Notes under the pieces: model-generated
Database searches by the model: none
The model's input: only the letters and a program-made list of their open reading frames with translations
What the model was told of the DNA's origin: nothing
Assembly: GCA_964247055.1 (NCBI GenBank)
Contig: OZ176053.1
Coordinates: forward strand, 2,914,001 to 2,978,000
DNA from: Paragordius varius
Taxonomy: Eukaryota; Nematomorpha
Length of the DNA stretch: 64,000 bases
Direction: 5' to 3'
Translations under genes and position numbers: made by a program
Part shown: positions 1-11,927 of the stretch, piece after piece
How positions within the stretch are numbered: the stretch's first letter is position 1
Layout of the letters: each line of letters opens with the position of its first letter

Positions 1-849
1 GGGCCTCTATTTTATATATTTAAAGCTTAAATAGGTAATTTATAAAAAACTTTTTATTGTTTCATATTAATATATATATATATATATATTATTACCATTT
101 TTAGATATTTAATCGGTCGAAGATTAGTTAATTTTGAACGAAAAAACAAACAAACATCCCAAAATACTTCACAAGAGGCATTAAAAACAAATTAAATAAA
201 ATTAGTAGTGTGGCTCAGTTCCAATATATTTTTATTTAATAATGATTTACCTTTATATTTATGTATAATATAAGTTTTATATAGAATTAGTTTTCTCCTT
301 TGTATTTGTGTATGTGATTGTAAATAAATAATAGCATATATAGTATTTATACATTGATGTGGTATTGACTAAAATTTTGAGTTTTTTGTTTATTGAGTCT
401 AGATTTTTTGTCTTTAAGTTATAAATGATTGATTTATAGATAGTTTAGTCAACAAGATTTGATAAAAGTTTTTTTCACAAATCATATATGACGAGCGACT
501 AGTCAATATTTATAGGCACATTTCAAAGCACTCATATAATTTGATTTAAAAATAGATGTCATTTTGTTTTATTAGGATGAAAAAGACTAAAGGTTCAGAA
601 ATTTTTAAACAAATTCAAAAAGTTGGCCAATATACATCTAATATAGTCATTAATTAGGAATAGACTATTTTTCTAAACGAAAAAGTCATTTAAGAAGGAT
701 AATTCGGAATTGTCGATAAATAATTTATTGATATTATATAAAAAATATAAACTATGCCAATTGCGAATTAAATATAAACTAATTGATAAAAATTAAATTA
801 GCTAGAATAAATTAATTTTTTGGACGGGGTAATGGGTAGGCAATATATT
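1..849. other. AT-rich stretch without a gene
   Basis: I see no coding region, RNA gene or recognisable repeat here. The stretch is AT-rich with a short (TA)n run near position 70. The 3' end of the NUDT16-like gene begins at its right edge, so any downstream signal for that gene would lie here. Confidence 0.5.
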
Positions 850-1821
850 TTATTTTCGGTTACATTTAAGGGTGGCTTCGTTTATATCCTCTTCAGACAT
901 AATTTTAGTTTCGATTAATGCTTTAAACATTTGATACTTGGAATGTCCAATAAATTTTTGATCCAGAAAAGCTGGAAATCCTCTGTAACCATCGTCCATA
1001 GTGTATAAAGGTACCCGACAAAACCCCAAAACCTAAATAATGAGAAAAAAAGTATAAATGAGGACGCGATCATAATACAAAGTAGTTAATTAATCAGGCA
1101 TTATGTAATAAATAGCCTTAGATGCATAACGATATATTAATAAATTTATGAAGGGGATTCACAATACTAGATAATAAAGGGACATAATTTAATGAAATAA
1201 TATAAGATTTATAAAATAAGACATCTTAATTTTAAAAGACAATTAGGTAATTAGATTAATAAAAAAAATACGTAAATTTTAAATAATTTGATACTTCTTT
1301 CCCATAATCGTGGGCTAATAAACATCGTTTTTCTAAATCACAAAAATCTTCATACTTTAGTTTTTTCACATAAAAATGAAGACAAAGTTCCTGTTCTTTG
1401 ATAATATTTGAAATCTAAATAAATAAAAAATAGTGTACTAAATGATCTTGCTTATAAATGGTATATTTTTTAGAATCCCATCCAATCTCTTCACTAAGTT
1501 CGCGTGTTAAAGATTCCTCAAAAGATTCGTCTGTTGAATCAACTATCCCACCTGGAAATCCGAGAAAACCATCAAATCGAACTTGCATCTAAATATCACA
1601 TTTTATTTTTGAAATACGTATATTGCAGCTTTAGTCCAATATTTGTTAAATGTTAAAACATCGTGTGGGGCATAAATCATACAATGCGTGGCATGAGTGT
1701 AATCTTTTAATTTTATTGCATCTTTATAATCGATTTCTTCAACGTTGCGAAAAGATAAGTACCATTTATCAAAATGTTCTTCTCGTTCGACACATTTTTT
1801 GTCATCATGATATCCATTCAT
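850..1821 (-). CDS. NUDT16: NUDT16-like Nudix hydrolase, 4 exons
   Basis: Nudix-family nucleotide or RNA-cap hydrolase resembling animal NUDT16, which acts on (deoxy)inosine diphosphates and decaps U8 snoRNA. I read exons 1821-1618, 1588-1439, 1414-1272 and 1033-850, giving 226 residues. The introns are 29, 24 and 238 nt, all GT-AG, and the frame is continuous. The Nudix box lies at about residues 81-105: GFPGG, then RELSEEIGW, with the same spacing as human NUDT16. Further matches are ATHCMIYAP near residue 50, HFYVKKL in exon 3, and CRVPLYTMDDG plus FIGHSKYQM in exon 4. I chose the ATG at 1821; the frame is open a few codons further up but has no other ATG. The stop TAA is embedded in AATAAA (849-854). 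The end of exon 3 is the least certain boundary: an earlier GT at 1294-1293 would break the frame. The family is seen by motif; the substrate is inferred. Confidence 0.9.
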
Positions 1822-1952
1822 TTGAAAATACAAAATAAATCGAAAATTTAAATCTCAAACTTATTTCATATGACCCAAATTTTTCAAGAGTGAAAAACTG
1901 TTATAAAAAAAAGATATTTTATTTGCTGCTTAAGTGAATTTTTTATTTTTAA

Positions 1953-2512
1953 CTTTTTGATTCAAATTGGGGTATCTAAATAACCCAGACTATTTGAATT
2001 ATTTTTAAATAATTGAAGGAAACGTTCCCAATTTAAATTTATGCTTCTATCCTAATAAAAATTATATAAATAGGCAAAAATATCTAAATAAAATTTTGTT
2101 TTGAAAAAAAAGTTCCATGTAACACTTCTTCGACGCCATTTTTATTTTACAAAAAATATCGTCTTCATTTAATTTTAAGGGTAAATTTAAAGCTATTTTT
2201 TATTCAAATTACATCTAACATTGAGAGAAATAGAAAAAGCGGTTTATTTTGTATTATTTTTCAATTTTACCATTGCACACATGTCACGTTGACTAAATTT
2301 TTACCTTTAGGTTTTAGCATAAAATTAGTAATATCATTTTTGAATAAAGATTTTTATATATTTCAGTTTATTAATGTTATATAAGTGCAAAATTTTGCCA
2401 TGGTTTCAATTCCTTCCATATTTTTTAAAGAATTCAATTATAAACAGGCCTGGGGTATTTAACTACCCCAATTTGAATCGAAGGACTAAAATGAATGTGT
2501 TGTATCCAAGTG
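1953..2512 (-). mobile_element. piggyBac-like MITE, copy A
   Basis: About 560 bp, non-coding, in inverse orientation to the copies at 23.9 and 38.9 kb. The subterminal inverted repeat reads TTCGATTCAAATTGGGGTA. Internal landmarks shared with the other copies include a GGCGTCGAAG motif and CCATGGCAAAATTTTGC (here on the opposite strand). The outer end reads CAAGTG followed by TTGA, a decayed form of the TTAA seen at copy B. Classification as piggyBac-like rests on TTAA plus CACTT ends only; no transposase is present. Confidence 0.75.
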
Positions 2513-4679
2513 TTGAAATAATTATTATCATCACTCACGAATCTGAGATAATAATATATTATCTGTTGGAAAAAAGTAATGATACTTCTGATTTTGTTTT
2601 TAGAGCTTAATTTCTAAATTGCTAAATAATATTAGGCCGAAATATGGATATTACTTCTAAATAGGAAAGTCCATCGGCATCATCGTTGATCTTTTGATTT
2701 GGGGTTATAAATCACATAAACTAAGCACAAAATAATGGTCTAATATATATTTTGATTGAATAATGTATAAAAATATTTTATCTGGATTTGGGCTTTATGA
2801 TTCATAAAGAACGCAAATACTACTTTTGGGGCAATTACTGATATCACATCAAACGACTCAGTTTGTTTATTTGGGATGTTTTTATGCCTTAAAATTGTGA
2901 TTGAGTATTTTAGAGTCATTTTGGTTATTCCCGGCCTTACTCCCTAAATCAAAAAACTGAATCAATATATGTTTTTTATTTGATTATAGGAAAGGTATTT
3001 ATAATTTTTATATGGGATGTTTTGTAAAAAAAATATAACTCACCTTTTGCTTTACGGACAAAGTGCAAAAAAATTTATATAAGTCTTATATCATTTTTTT
3101 AACGCAATATGATGAGCATGCTCTGGATATATAGTAAATAAAGTTATAATAATAATTAAAACCGCATAATTACAAGTTTATTAGATTCAAATTTAATATC
3201 AATGTGCTATTTTTTAGCATTAATACCAGTAACATCAAGGACCCTCTAAAAATATTTAAAATCGTTATGTTAATATTTAGCGTTTAGGAATATGTCTATA
3301 ATATATATTATCAAATAAAATTTCCGTGGCCGGTTTTTTTTGTATTTTTGATTTTATTCGACTTGCAGCATGTATTTTTTTCTAACCTGTAAACTGCATT
3401 TATTTTTGACATTTATTATCTTAAAGCTTTTAGTTATCAAATAATATATGATTGATAAATTGCGCATTTTTTATCCTTGTTTTTGCCGAATTTCGGACTT
3501 TTTTATATATAAATGTTCTAAAAAATCTTAAAAGGTGGTTAGACTTTTGGAGCCCACATTTTCTGTATTTATTGCATTTGAAATCTTTTTTTATAGCTTT
3601 AAATAATCCTTGAAAATCCAGATACCCTTTTTATATATGTTTTTCATCGGGATACTTTGTGAACTGCTTATATGCAAAAACGCTTTTTTTACCTTTTACT
3701 CCAACTTAATTATTTTATTGTTTTTAAAAGCAATAATTAATATTCAAGAATCGTTCAATGCCATTTGGTCAATAAATCGTTTTTTAAAAATAATCATGGA
3801 ATATAAGACTTTTGCCAAATATTTTTAAATTTTATTGTTAATTTTACATAAAAAAATAATATTGACCGAGACAAATAGAGAAATTATAATCAACAAGTAA
3901 AATTTATAATATTTTATTTAATAAAATTGTTAAAATATTAATCGGTTAGATTGTAACAACACAAAACTTTTCTAATTGAAGTCCAAAACATATATATATG
4001 CCTTTTTACCGGCTAATGATTATAATTTTTCAAATCCATTATTAATATATATGGTCAGAAAGATATATAAATGTTTATTGGAATCAATCAAAACCAAAAA
4101 ATAAATCACATATATATTCTTTTGTTGGTAATTCTCAAATTCACATTATTTTATTAATCTTTGATTTAAGAAAATGCGGTTGATTATTTTAGAAAACTCA
4201 ACTAGACTTTTATATAAACTATTAAATATGAAAGCGTAAACTTCTATATGTATTATTAACAGATTTCGATCAAAAAAATTCATCATACCTAAAACTCAAA
4301 CATCGTTTTTTATATACGGATAAGAACCAAACAATTTGACAAAGATGGTTAAATCAGCATAATCTTGGGGAATAGCACACAATATATTATTAAACGGTCA
4401 ATGATGATATCATTTTTTCACTATATAAAATTATTTTAGAGGAAATCTTTAGCCACCTTTGTGACAAAGAGTGGTGACATTCAAATAATATATGGATATA
4501 ATAATTAACATACTTTTAAATGAAACCAAGTTAGTTTACGATAAATAGAAATCTAATCAAGAAAAGCTTTAGCAAGAAATTTATTCGTATAATAAGATAA
4601 CTACTAAGAGTAATAGCATTGAAGTGGAAAGAAATTAAATCATTATCATTATTATTTAATTCGCATTATCATTTTGCAA
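2513..4679. other. AT-rich stretch without a gene
   Basis: No gene, exon or conserved motif could be supported. The stretch is AT-rich with several poly-T tracts and (TA)n runs. Its right end is the 3' flank of the minus-strand CxxC protein gene. Confidence 0.45.
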
Positions 4680-6371
4680 TCAATTGTATAAAGTAGGACG
4701 CTTACACAACGGACACATAGTGGGTTCTTTCGAATCAAATGGCCTAGCGCAAACTGGACAGCACGTCATTTTTGGTGGATCGTTATTTATGTAAAAATTT
4801 GGTGGTTGTTGATTAATAGGCGGTGGTTGTTGGTAACTCATATCATACCCATAGTTTGGTATTTGTTGCCCAAATTTAGCGCCTTGATTTTGGTTAACCA
4901 CAAGAGTATTTCGCTTACATTCCGGACATTGGGTTAAGGCTTGACCGGTGGGAAATGTTGGCTCTTGATTCCCCATAGAATTCCACAATCCTTCGCCTTG
5001 TTGTCCGGGCAAAAAGAAGAGTGGAACACTACAGGGTGCTTGAAATGACATAGGCATCATATTATTACCGAAACCGTTAACATTATTAATGGTATTTTGC
5101 CCTTCGGGTGGTATAGGATTGTTAAACCTCTCAATCGGTTGCATGCAAGCTTCACAATAAACCTTCTTAATTGGTTGAATCTCATACGGTTGATTGTTGG
5201 TTGGGTATTGAGGCACAGAATAATTGACTGCAGGCGGGCCTTGTTGATTAACCCCAAAATTTGGTGGTGGACAAACAACGGGCATATTAAACTGCTCTTG
5301 TTGCTGCGGTTGTTGTGTCATATTCATATTATTGTAGGGTGTTTGCTCAATCTTAAGAGTCATTCTGTGACATGCCGGACATTCGGTACACCCTGTGCCA
5401 GGAAATGATGGAGGAGGAGCATTAACCATTGATGGGCCTATGTTATTAACCATCATGGATTGGCCAAACATATTGCCGTTATTTAAATAATTACCGGCAC
5501 TTCTAAAATCTGAATTAACCGGAGGAAAACATGATTGTTGTTGGAACTGAGGTTGTGCCGAAGCGTTGAAAGCTAAGTTATTAGTTGTTGAAGGACACGG
5601 GACTCTTAAAGTATTTCGCTTGCATTCAGGACACTGAACGACTTTATCGGTGTTTCCAGAGCTGGGAAATACTTCGTTAGAGAAGGGAATAGGTTGTGGT
5701 GGTGCAAGGTATTGTGGGGCAGGCTGTGTTGCAGCATAATTCATTGGCATTTGTTGCGGTTGTTGAGGCATAAAATCAAAGGTTGGTTCATTTACAAGCA
5801 ATGTATTACGCTTACAGTCAGGGCATTGAACTAATTTTTGTTGCATTGATCCTTCTGGTCTCCCTTGATTACCCATAGGCCTTGGGAATTGATTCATTCC
5901 CCCATTAAATACAGTTTCATAAGAGATTTGACTTTGTCCACAAACTTTACAATTACTGACTTTTGGCACGGTCATTGGTGTGGGAGCGTTTTGAATCATC
6001 ACTGGTTGATTGTCTGAGAAACCTGGAAACGCAAAGTTCATTGGCTGTTGCGATGGAAATGGAATAGAGGCCGTTGAAATATCGCCATAATTTGAGGGCA
6101 TTATGGTAGGATCATTATTTTGTGCTATCGGAATATTAAAATTGGTATTTACATTCCCACCAGGTGCATGGCACACAGGACAAAGACCCCCCGTAGCGGG
6201 TTGATCAAAATTATCATCGGGTACGTCTATAACTTTATTAATCATAAGAGTATTTCTGTGACATGCTGGACATTGCGTGAGTGTGGGGACAATAATATTT
6301 TTGGTTTGCCGTGTCCCAGGAAATTTCCCAGGTCTGGCACAGAGAGATGGGCTAAACATTTGTTGTTGCAT
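4680..6371 (-). CDS. Protein with ten CxxC zinc-ribbon-like knuckles, unrecognised
   Basis: A single open exon of 563 codons, clearly less AT-rich than its flanks. I do not recognise a named family. Ten Cys-x-x-Cys pairs occur at about residues 34, 64, 141, 183, 247, 331, 406, 482, 538 and 553. Six share the pattern CPxCxRxTL (for example QCPECKRNTL). The other four (CPVCHAPG, CKVCGQSQ, CEACMQPI, CPVCARPF) differ. Between them are linkers of 30-70 residues rich in Asn, Gln, Pro and Met, probably disordered. There is no signal peptide or membrane segment. The layout suggests serial zinc knuckles, each CxxC pairing with another to hold zinc, in a scaffold or nucleic-acid-binding protein; this is inference. 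The ATG at 6371 opens with MQQQMFSPSL, and I saw no better upstream start. Repeat duplication rather than domain shuffling appears to have built the gene. Confidence 0.75.
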   Translation of the reverse strand: MQQQMFSPSLCARPGKFPGTRQTKNIIVPTLTQCPACHRNTLMINKVIDVPDDNFDQPATGGLCPVCHAPGGNVNTNFNIPIAQNNDPTIMPSNYGDISTASIPFPSQQPMNFAFPGFSDNQPVMIQNAPTPMTVPKVSNCKVCGQSQISYETVFNGGMNQFPRPMGNQGRPEGSMQQKLVQCPDCKRNTLLVNEPTFDFMPQQPQQMPMNYAATQPAPQYLAPPQPIPFSNEVFPSSGNTDKVVQCPECKRNTLRVPCPSTTNNLAFNASAQPQFQQQSCFPPVNSDFRSAGNYLNNGNMFGQSMMVNNIGPSMVNAPPPSFPGTGCTECPACHRMTLKIEQTPYNNMNMTQQPQQQEQFNMPVVCPPPNFGVNQQGPPAVNYSVPQYPTNNQPYEIQPIKKVYCEACMQPIERFNNPIPPEGQNTINNVNGFGNNMMPMSFQAPCSVPLFFLPGQQGEGLWNSMGNQEPTFPTGQALTQCPECKRNTLVVNQNQGAKFGQQIPNYGYDMSYQQPPPINQQPPNFYINNDPPKMTCCPVCARPFDSKEPTMCPLCKRPTLYN

Positions 6372-7039
6372 TTTAGGGTCGATACTTACTTACTAACCAA
6401 AATTGTAATAGCGAAATATATACATTAACTTTTAAAGTAAATGAAGTTAAATATATATGATAATCATTAATAAATGAGTATTAAAAAAAGTTAACAATCA
6501 ATTAAAATTTGCAATATTAGATTAAACAACTTTTAAATATTGTCTCTCATGCCACATCAAAACTAATTTGCTTTTTTTACAGAAAAACTATATAAAACTT
6601 TATACACAACAAATAATTTGAGCAAAACATTAAAAAAATTAACTTAAATCTTGATATTATTTAACTATTATTATAACAGCCATCGCTGTAAAAATTTAAA
6701 GAGATGTATTTAGAACTCAAAAATATATGAATGCTACCATAATAAAAATAGTGAATAACCGTCTGATCACATATAAATGCTTAGATAAAACCGTATTCGC
6801 TATTGAAATTTTTTAAATATCTTACTTTTTAGTATATTTATTAAATAAAGCTTTGTTAGGGAGCGGTCTTCATATTCAAGAAAACTAACCAGAGAGTATT
6901 GTAAGTATCATTATTGACATTTCTATTGCCAGCGACATTTATGTCTAACATTCTTAAAAACTTTCATATAATCATATAATAAAATTACATTAGGTCATAT
7001 TCGTAAACTATTCCGATATGAACCCTAATTATGGCGTTT
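6372..7039. other. AT-rich stretch, presumed 5' flank of the CxxC gene
   Basis: No gene or repeat is recognisable. Any promoter of the minus-strand CxxC protein gene should lie in the left part of this stretch, but I see no motif I would call. Confidence 0.4.
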
Positions 7040-7044
7040 TAGCA

Positions 7045-7530
7045 TTTAAGTTTGGTTTTGCCATGTTTCCTTTACCGTATCTATCCAAAGCGTTTGAGGA
7101 CTTCTTCCCCTTTCATCTTTGACAATACTCATCAATCTTTTGACCGATATAATTACCATCTTCTAGGTGTCCAAACCATATAAGATTTAATATCCTCTTT
7201 CGTATTAATTTTATCTCAGGACTTTCTATAGAATTCCATACTTTATCCTAATTTGTAACAGCACATGATAAGCTATCTCATTAGAGTAACTTCAATGTAC
7301 TTGTCTTCTGATTCCATTAGTACCGCGTCTGTGAATGACATATCATTGCTGTACAACAGGACTGTTTAATCTTACCTTTTACTTTTAAATCAATATTTTG
7401 ATCGCATAAACATTTCAGGATCTTTTATAATTTGCCCAAATATTTGGAATTCCTCAATTTATATCATGCATTAAAGAACCATCTACTGCTAAAATTGGTC
7501 CTAAATATTTTCTTCTTCATCGTGAACATT
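7045..7530 (-). mobile_element. LINE fragment, C-terminal end of a reverse transcriptase ORF
   Basis: Read on the minus strand, interrupted frames give KYLGPILAVDG, then a VLLYSND-like segment, LIWFGHLEDGNYIG, and ERGRSPQTLWIDTVKETW. These match, in order, the YLG...DG, VLLYG-ET, RWFGHV-R and RGRP--TW-D-VK-D landmarks downstream of the catalytic core in many non-LTR retrotransposon proteins. Stops and frame changes are frequent, so it is a dead 5'-truncated relic. The LINE clade is not determinable from this piece. Confidence 0.6.
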
Positions 7531-7554
7531 TTTTGTCCCACATTCCCATTGAAA

Positions 7555-7690
7555 TCACCATAGGCCTTCGAACGATTTCGCAAATACCAGTTTCATTAAC
7601 CCCATTTCGGTTTCGAAATTTCACGACACCCGGTTCCATTTTTTATTTCCTAGGAATCAGCCCGGTTCCGGTTCTAATCTCAAATAGTGG
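7555..7690. mobile_element. hAT-like repeat relic (GGTTCC-rich)
   Basis: This stretch carries GGCCTTCGAAC, GTTTCGAAATTTCACGACACCCGG and CGGTTCCGGTTC-type segments. It aligns by eye with 8461-8535 and resembles the GGTTCGAAGCCCTG ends at 27.4-28.2 and 60.3 kb. It is probably a piece of a non-autonomous hAT-type element. The ends are not clear. Confidence 0.35.
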
Positions 7691-8198
7691 CTCCCATATA
7701 AGATTATTTGCAAAAATAAAATATAGTTTAAATTACTATTTAAATTTGATTGTCTAATAAGAATTTTTTTGGTTTGCCATCAAAGTGAAAGGAATCATAA
7801 TTTTAGAATATATTGTTTAATGATTATTTTTAAACTTCATAATGATTCATTTTTTTGCATACGATTGAAATGTAATTACTGTGTGAATATTTTTCTTCTC
7901 AATTCCTATTAACATTTAAAGAGTATATCACAGACATAATTATTGAGGTAGATTTTTTTGAATTATAGATTAATTAAGCTTATTAACTAACAAATAAACT
8001 TCTGATAAAAAAGTATAAACTGTATTTTGGAATCCCATAGCTTATAAAAAATGAAAATACGATAATCCAGGTCATGCTTTTTTATATTTTCTAATTTTAC
8101 AAATTTTATATGATTACTTTATACTATTTTAAAAACCATAAACTATAGTGTCCATATTTACTCATAAAGGAAAAATGAACCACACTATATATCAGTGA

Positions 8199-8535
8199 TA
8201 TTCAGGGCCAGGAACCGTATGAGACCCGGAAAATGATTTTCTGGTCAGAGATTCAAAAAATATTTTAATATTATCTTAGAATGCTAGATAAGCGGTACAT
8301 ATTTCGACAGCCCAATATGTATGAATTAGTTGCAATGTGTTAACAAACAAGTAATGAATATGTTCAATGTACAATAATTGTTGATATTTTGGGTTTATGT
8401 TTTTATAATAAAAATATTGTATGAAAATCATTTAATATAAAATCAACAGCTGAAATAGAACTGTTTCCGTTACAAAATTTTAGAAACACCGGTTTCATTT
8501 TTTAATTCTTAAGGAATCAAGGCGGTTCCGGTTTC
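8199..8535. mobile_element. hAT-like repeat relic
   Basis: It begins with CAGGGCCAGGAACCG, similar to hAT-type CAGGGCTTCGAACCG ends. It ends in an AAACACCGGTTTC ... GCGGTTCCGGTTTC block shared with 7.6 kb. No coding capacity is seen and the target duplication was not found. Confidence 0.35.
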
Positions 8536-9301
8536 AGCCATCCTCCTACTACCGCTGATTTACTTTTTTTCGAGCTGATTCTAAGTCCTGATAGCTTATA
8601 GTGACCAGATAAGCTGTTTTTCGCAGTACTGTACTGGGTTTTCTGAAAAAAACTGCGCCTGTACTGCGCCCACTTTTGTACTGCTTTTTGAAATAAAAAA
8701 AAATAATTTTTAAAATACATTATTTACCTTTTATTTATTCAAAAAAAAATATTTTAGAATTTAATATAGTACCCTCTGTAAAAATAACCTCATAATTGGT
8801 AAAAAAATGCATTTTGAGGTACAAAACTAATCTTCTCGAAATATACATAAAACATAGGATTACGACCTTTCGCGCAGTGGCGAAACTATAAATCTCGGAG
8901 TCTACACCGTAAGATTCAGGCTAATGGTTCTTTCACTTAGGGCTTCGTTTAAAATTAAAAATCTAATTTATGATATTTTTATAAATGTTTGACAGTTAGA
9001 ATTTTTTGTTCAATTATTAAACGGAAAATTATATAGAAAAATTTAAAATTCATTATATATGGCAGATGATTTCGAAATAACCTTTTTTCGTAAAAAATAG
9101 AGTTTTTACGATATCCATACTCACTAGGTTGTAGGTATAATATTTCTTAATTTTTTTCCTAAACATTAAATTTTATTTTTTTATACAGTTTAGAGTCTCT
9201 TTTTTCCTTTTTAATTAAAGGGCAAGGACTTAAATTGTATCCGGACTTGTGAAGGCTTTAATACTCGCCTGCCCAGGGCTGACAGTGATGATGGAAAAAT
9301 T

Positions 9302-9377
9302 GCGTAATATCGAGGTTCAAACTCTGTCATGCATTGCAAGAGTCCGGCGCCCTACCTACTATACCATCACGCCTCTG
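9302..9377 (-). mobile_element. tRNA-derived SINE head
   Basis: The minus strand reads GGCGTGATGGTATAGTAGG and then GAGTTTGAACCTC about 30 nt later. These fit polymerase III box A (TGGTATAGTAGG) and box B. The first bases can pair with a TTACGC segment after box B, as in a tRNA acceptor stem. The anticodon arm does not fold, so this is a SINE head or tRNA pseudogene and not a tRNA gene. The rest of the SINE would extend leftwards to about 9,230. Confidence 0.5.
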
Positions 9378-10158
9378 AACATTAATTTTTATTAGTTATC
9401 TCATTTTTTTGCATAAATAAAACTGAGATATTTTGTTGAAGCGTACTTCAAACTGTTTTGAAGCATGATGGAAACTGTATAACGCTTTGAGATATAATAA
9501 AATTCTTTTTCCAAATAATTCGATGATGTTGAACATTCATAGTTTAATGTTTGCTTGCAAATTTTGGTGCATTTTTGTGAAAAAAAAACAATTTTTATCT
9601 AACATAATTTTGAAAACGAACAAATATTTCAATCAAAATCCGTGTGAGAAATTAGCATTATCGAATTATATATATAAAATGTTATAACATCTCAACCGTT
9701 TATATCGTTTCCATCATGCTCAAAATAGTATGAAAGGGAATTTTACGTTTATTTTGGGACAATGATGTATGGCACCGGCTGACGCAACATCCTCTCCAGG
9801 CTAGAATCGAACAATGACCGTAAATCCTTAATGACCCCGATCTTTAACACTTACCGAAAAAACTTCAATAATTGTGGCCAACTGAGCTCTTGAAGCTGCA
9901 CTGATGAACGCGATTACGATTATACCCCGAAAACCTCGATCACTTTTAAGCTCTTGGCAAGAGGAAACGCACCAGAGTTACTAATCCTATCCCGTTGAAA
10001 ACCAACGCAAAACTTCCTGCTATATGACGATGACATCGGAACCGCTGATATTTGAGGGCTGATTACCAATATTTTACTTTTATTTGAACCGGATACTTTG
10101 CTCCAGATTGATACTATTGCGAAGTCGGTATTATTTTAAGGTTAATTCCCACTGCTGG

Positions 10159-10500
10159 ATAAGGTATGAATTTTATTTTACAACGCTCTGTTAATGTCAG
10201 TTAATATTGATGTAATTAAGGTATAAATTTTTATTTTAAAACGCTTTGTTAATGTCAGTATTGATGTAATTAAGGTATAAATTTTATTTCACAACGCTCT
10301 GTTAATGTCAGTTAGTGTTTATGTAATTAAGGTATAAATTTTTATTTCACAACGCTTTGTAAATGTCAGTTAGTATTCTTGTAATTAATGTATAAATTTT
10401 TATTTTACAACGCTCTGTTAATGTCAGTTAGTATTCATGTAACTAAGGTATAAATTTTTATTTAATAACGCTCTGTTAAAGTCAGTTAGTATTGACGTAT
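10159..10500. repeat. Minisatellite of about 60 bp, six copies
   Basis: Six head-to-tail copies of a unit containing AAGGTATAAATTTTTATTT, CAACGCTCTG and TTAATGTCAGTTAGTATT. Copies differ by small changes and indels; the period varies between about 56 and 62. Flanking segments at 10,035-10,070 and 10,665-10,700 share a CCGCTGATATTTGAG ... TTACCAAT sequence, so the array sits between two related blocks of one composite repeat. Confidence 0.8.
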
Positions 10501-10559
10501 AAAATCTGTTAAGGGTAAACACCTATACAGTTAGTTAAGAATATAGACTGCTTCCCACA

Positions 10560-10835
10560 GATATCCCACGAACAAAATGTACCACTGAATGTATAAAGCA
10601 TGCAAGACGCGACTCTGAGTAGACTATTAGCCAATTATTGTGGGACGACGTCCTGGGAAGCAATGTTGGAGCCGCTGATATTTGAGCAGGGCTGGTTACC
10701 AATCTCCGACATTTTGTTGGTCGGAGTTGAGTCTTACCTCAGAGCAAGGTCAACGACCACTTATCCCGGGTTAGCGTCCCAGTTGAAGGTACAACTGAAA
10801 CATGGTCGCACGAAGGGGTAACGTTGACGCTTGTA
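10560..10835. other. GC-richer repeat block beside the minisatellite
   Basis: A locally GC-rich block that repeats part of 10,030-10,070 (CCGCTGATATTTGAG). It carries a 73-codon open frame starting at 10,600, which matches nothing I recognise and lacks neighbouring exons. I treat it as part of a composite repeat and not as a gene. Confidence 0.4.
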
Positions 10836-11927
10836 ATGTCTAAGATCTCCAAAATTGGTCTACCTTAAAGGCCACACTCATTTAGAAGCAAAAGAAGACC
10901 CCCTTCCACACCAAAGATAAGAGCTTAATTAACTCTACATTTGATCCAATATAGACCTTTGACATTACTTTATGGAGTAATCAAACCCTGTTTGTACGGT
11001 TATTTAAACTCAAATATTGCTTTTATTTACCTAACAAGGCGATATTAACATTTCTTTTAAAAATATATGTATATATATATATATATATATAGCTTATTAA
11101 CTATACTAACTCCCATTAACACATCTAACATGAAGGCTTTTATTTATGTATGTAGATACTAACGTCAACCCAACCTCTGATGTGTTTCCCCGCTCTGAAG
11201 CTCAATGCATTACGGGTGGGTAGGGATTGCCTTGACGGCAGGTGGCCGACGATCTTCCGACGCTACACCCTTTACTTGTTTACTTGTTTACGTTTATTTT
11301 AAGAGAACGGTTAATTTTAAAAGAGCCAAAAAAATTGGGACTTTTAGAGCCACACCTAAAAACTTAAAACATTGTTTTGCTTTTTATATGGAATGTTATA
11401 TTTTAGTGATATTTGAAATCATACATTTAGCATTCACCAAAAAATATATTTAAAAAATTGCGCCCCTTTTGCAATTTTATACGGAGCACTTATTGTAAAT
11501 AACTTTTTTTAATAACTCGTAAAGGTTCAAACCAAAAGCACCATGATAATCCTGATATTTTCCTATCAGAATATAGATATATTTCATCAGGATATTTTTA
11601 ACTGTGGAATATTCCACACCGATGGTTTAAAAACAAAGCAAAGTATGTTTTAATTTTGTACTGCGTTCAAGTTAAAAATATCTGGTCACATTATGATAGC
11701 TAAACAATCATTAAATAAAAAACTCGAGTGAGAATTCAAAGTGATAAAAAAACATTTAGGGCCGTGATTTGTACCACTGATATGTAATAGTCAATAGGTA
11801 ATTTGATTTCACAGAGTTTTTAAATGGTAAATAATAATAAATTTATCACATAAACTCTGCAATCAAGCTATGGATAAGCGCACAGACTGTGTAGTTGATC
11901 ATCGTTTCGTTCATTCGTTTGTAAAGC

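Noticed and set aside
5097-5408. Plus-strand open frame of 103 codons
   Set aside because: Antisense shadow of the CxxC protein gene; the minus frame has the repeated CPxCxRxTL pattern and spans 563 codons.
9302-9377. Functional tRNA gene
   Set aside because: Boxes A and B are present but the anticodon arm does not form; better explained as a SINE head.
10600-10821. 73-codon open frame in a GC-richer block
   Set aside because: Part of the sequence is duplicated at 10.03 kb beside a minisatellite, and nothing matches a known protein.
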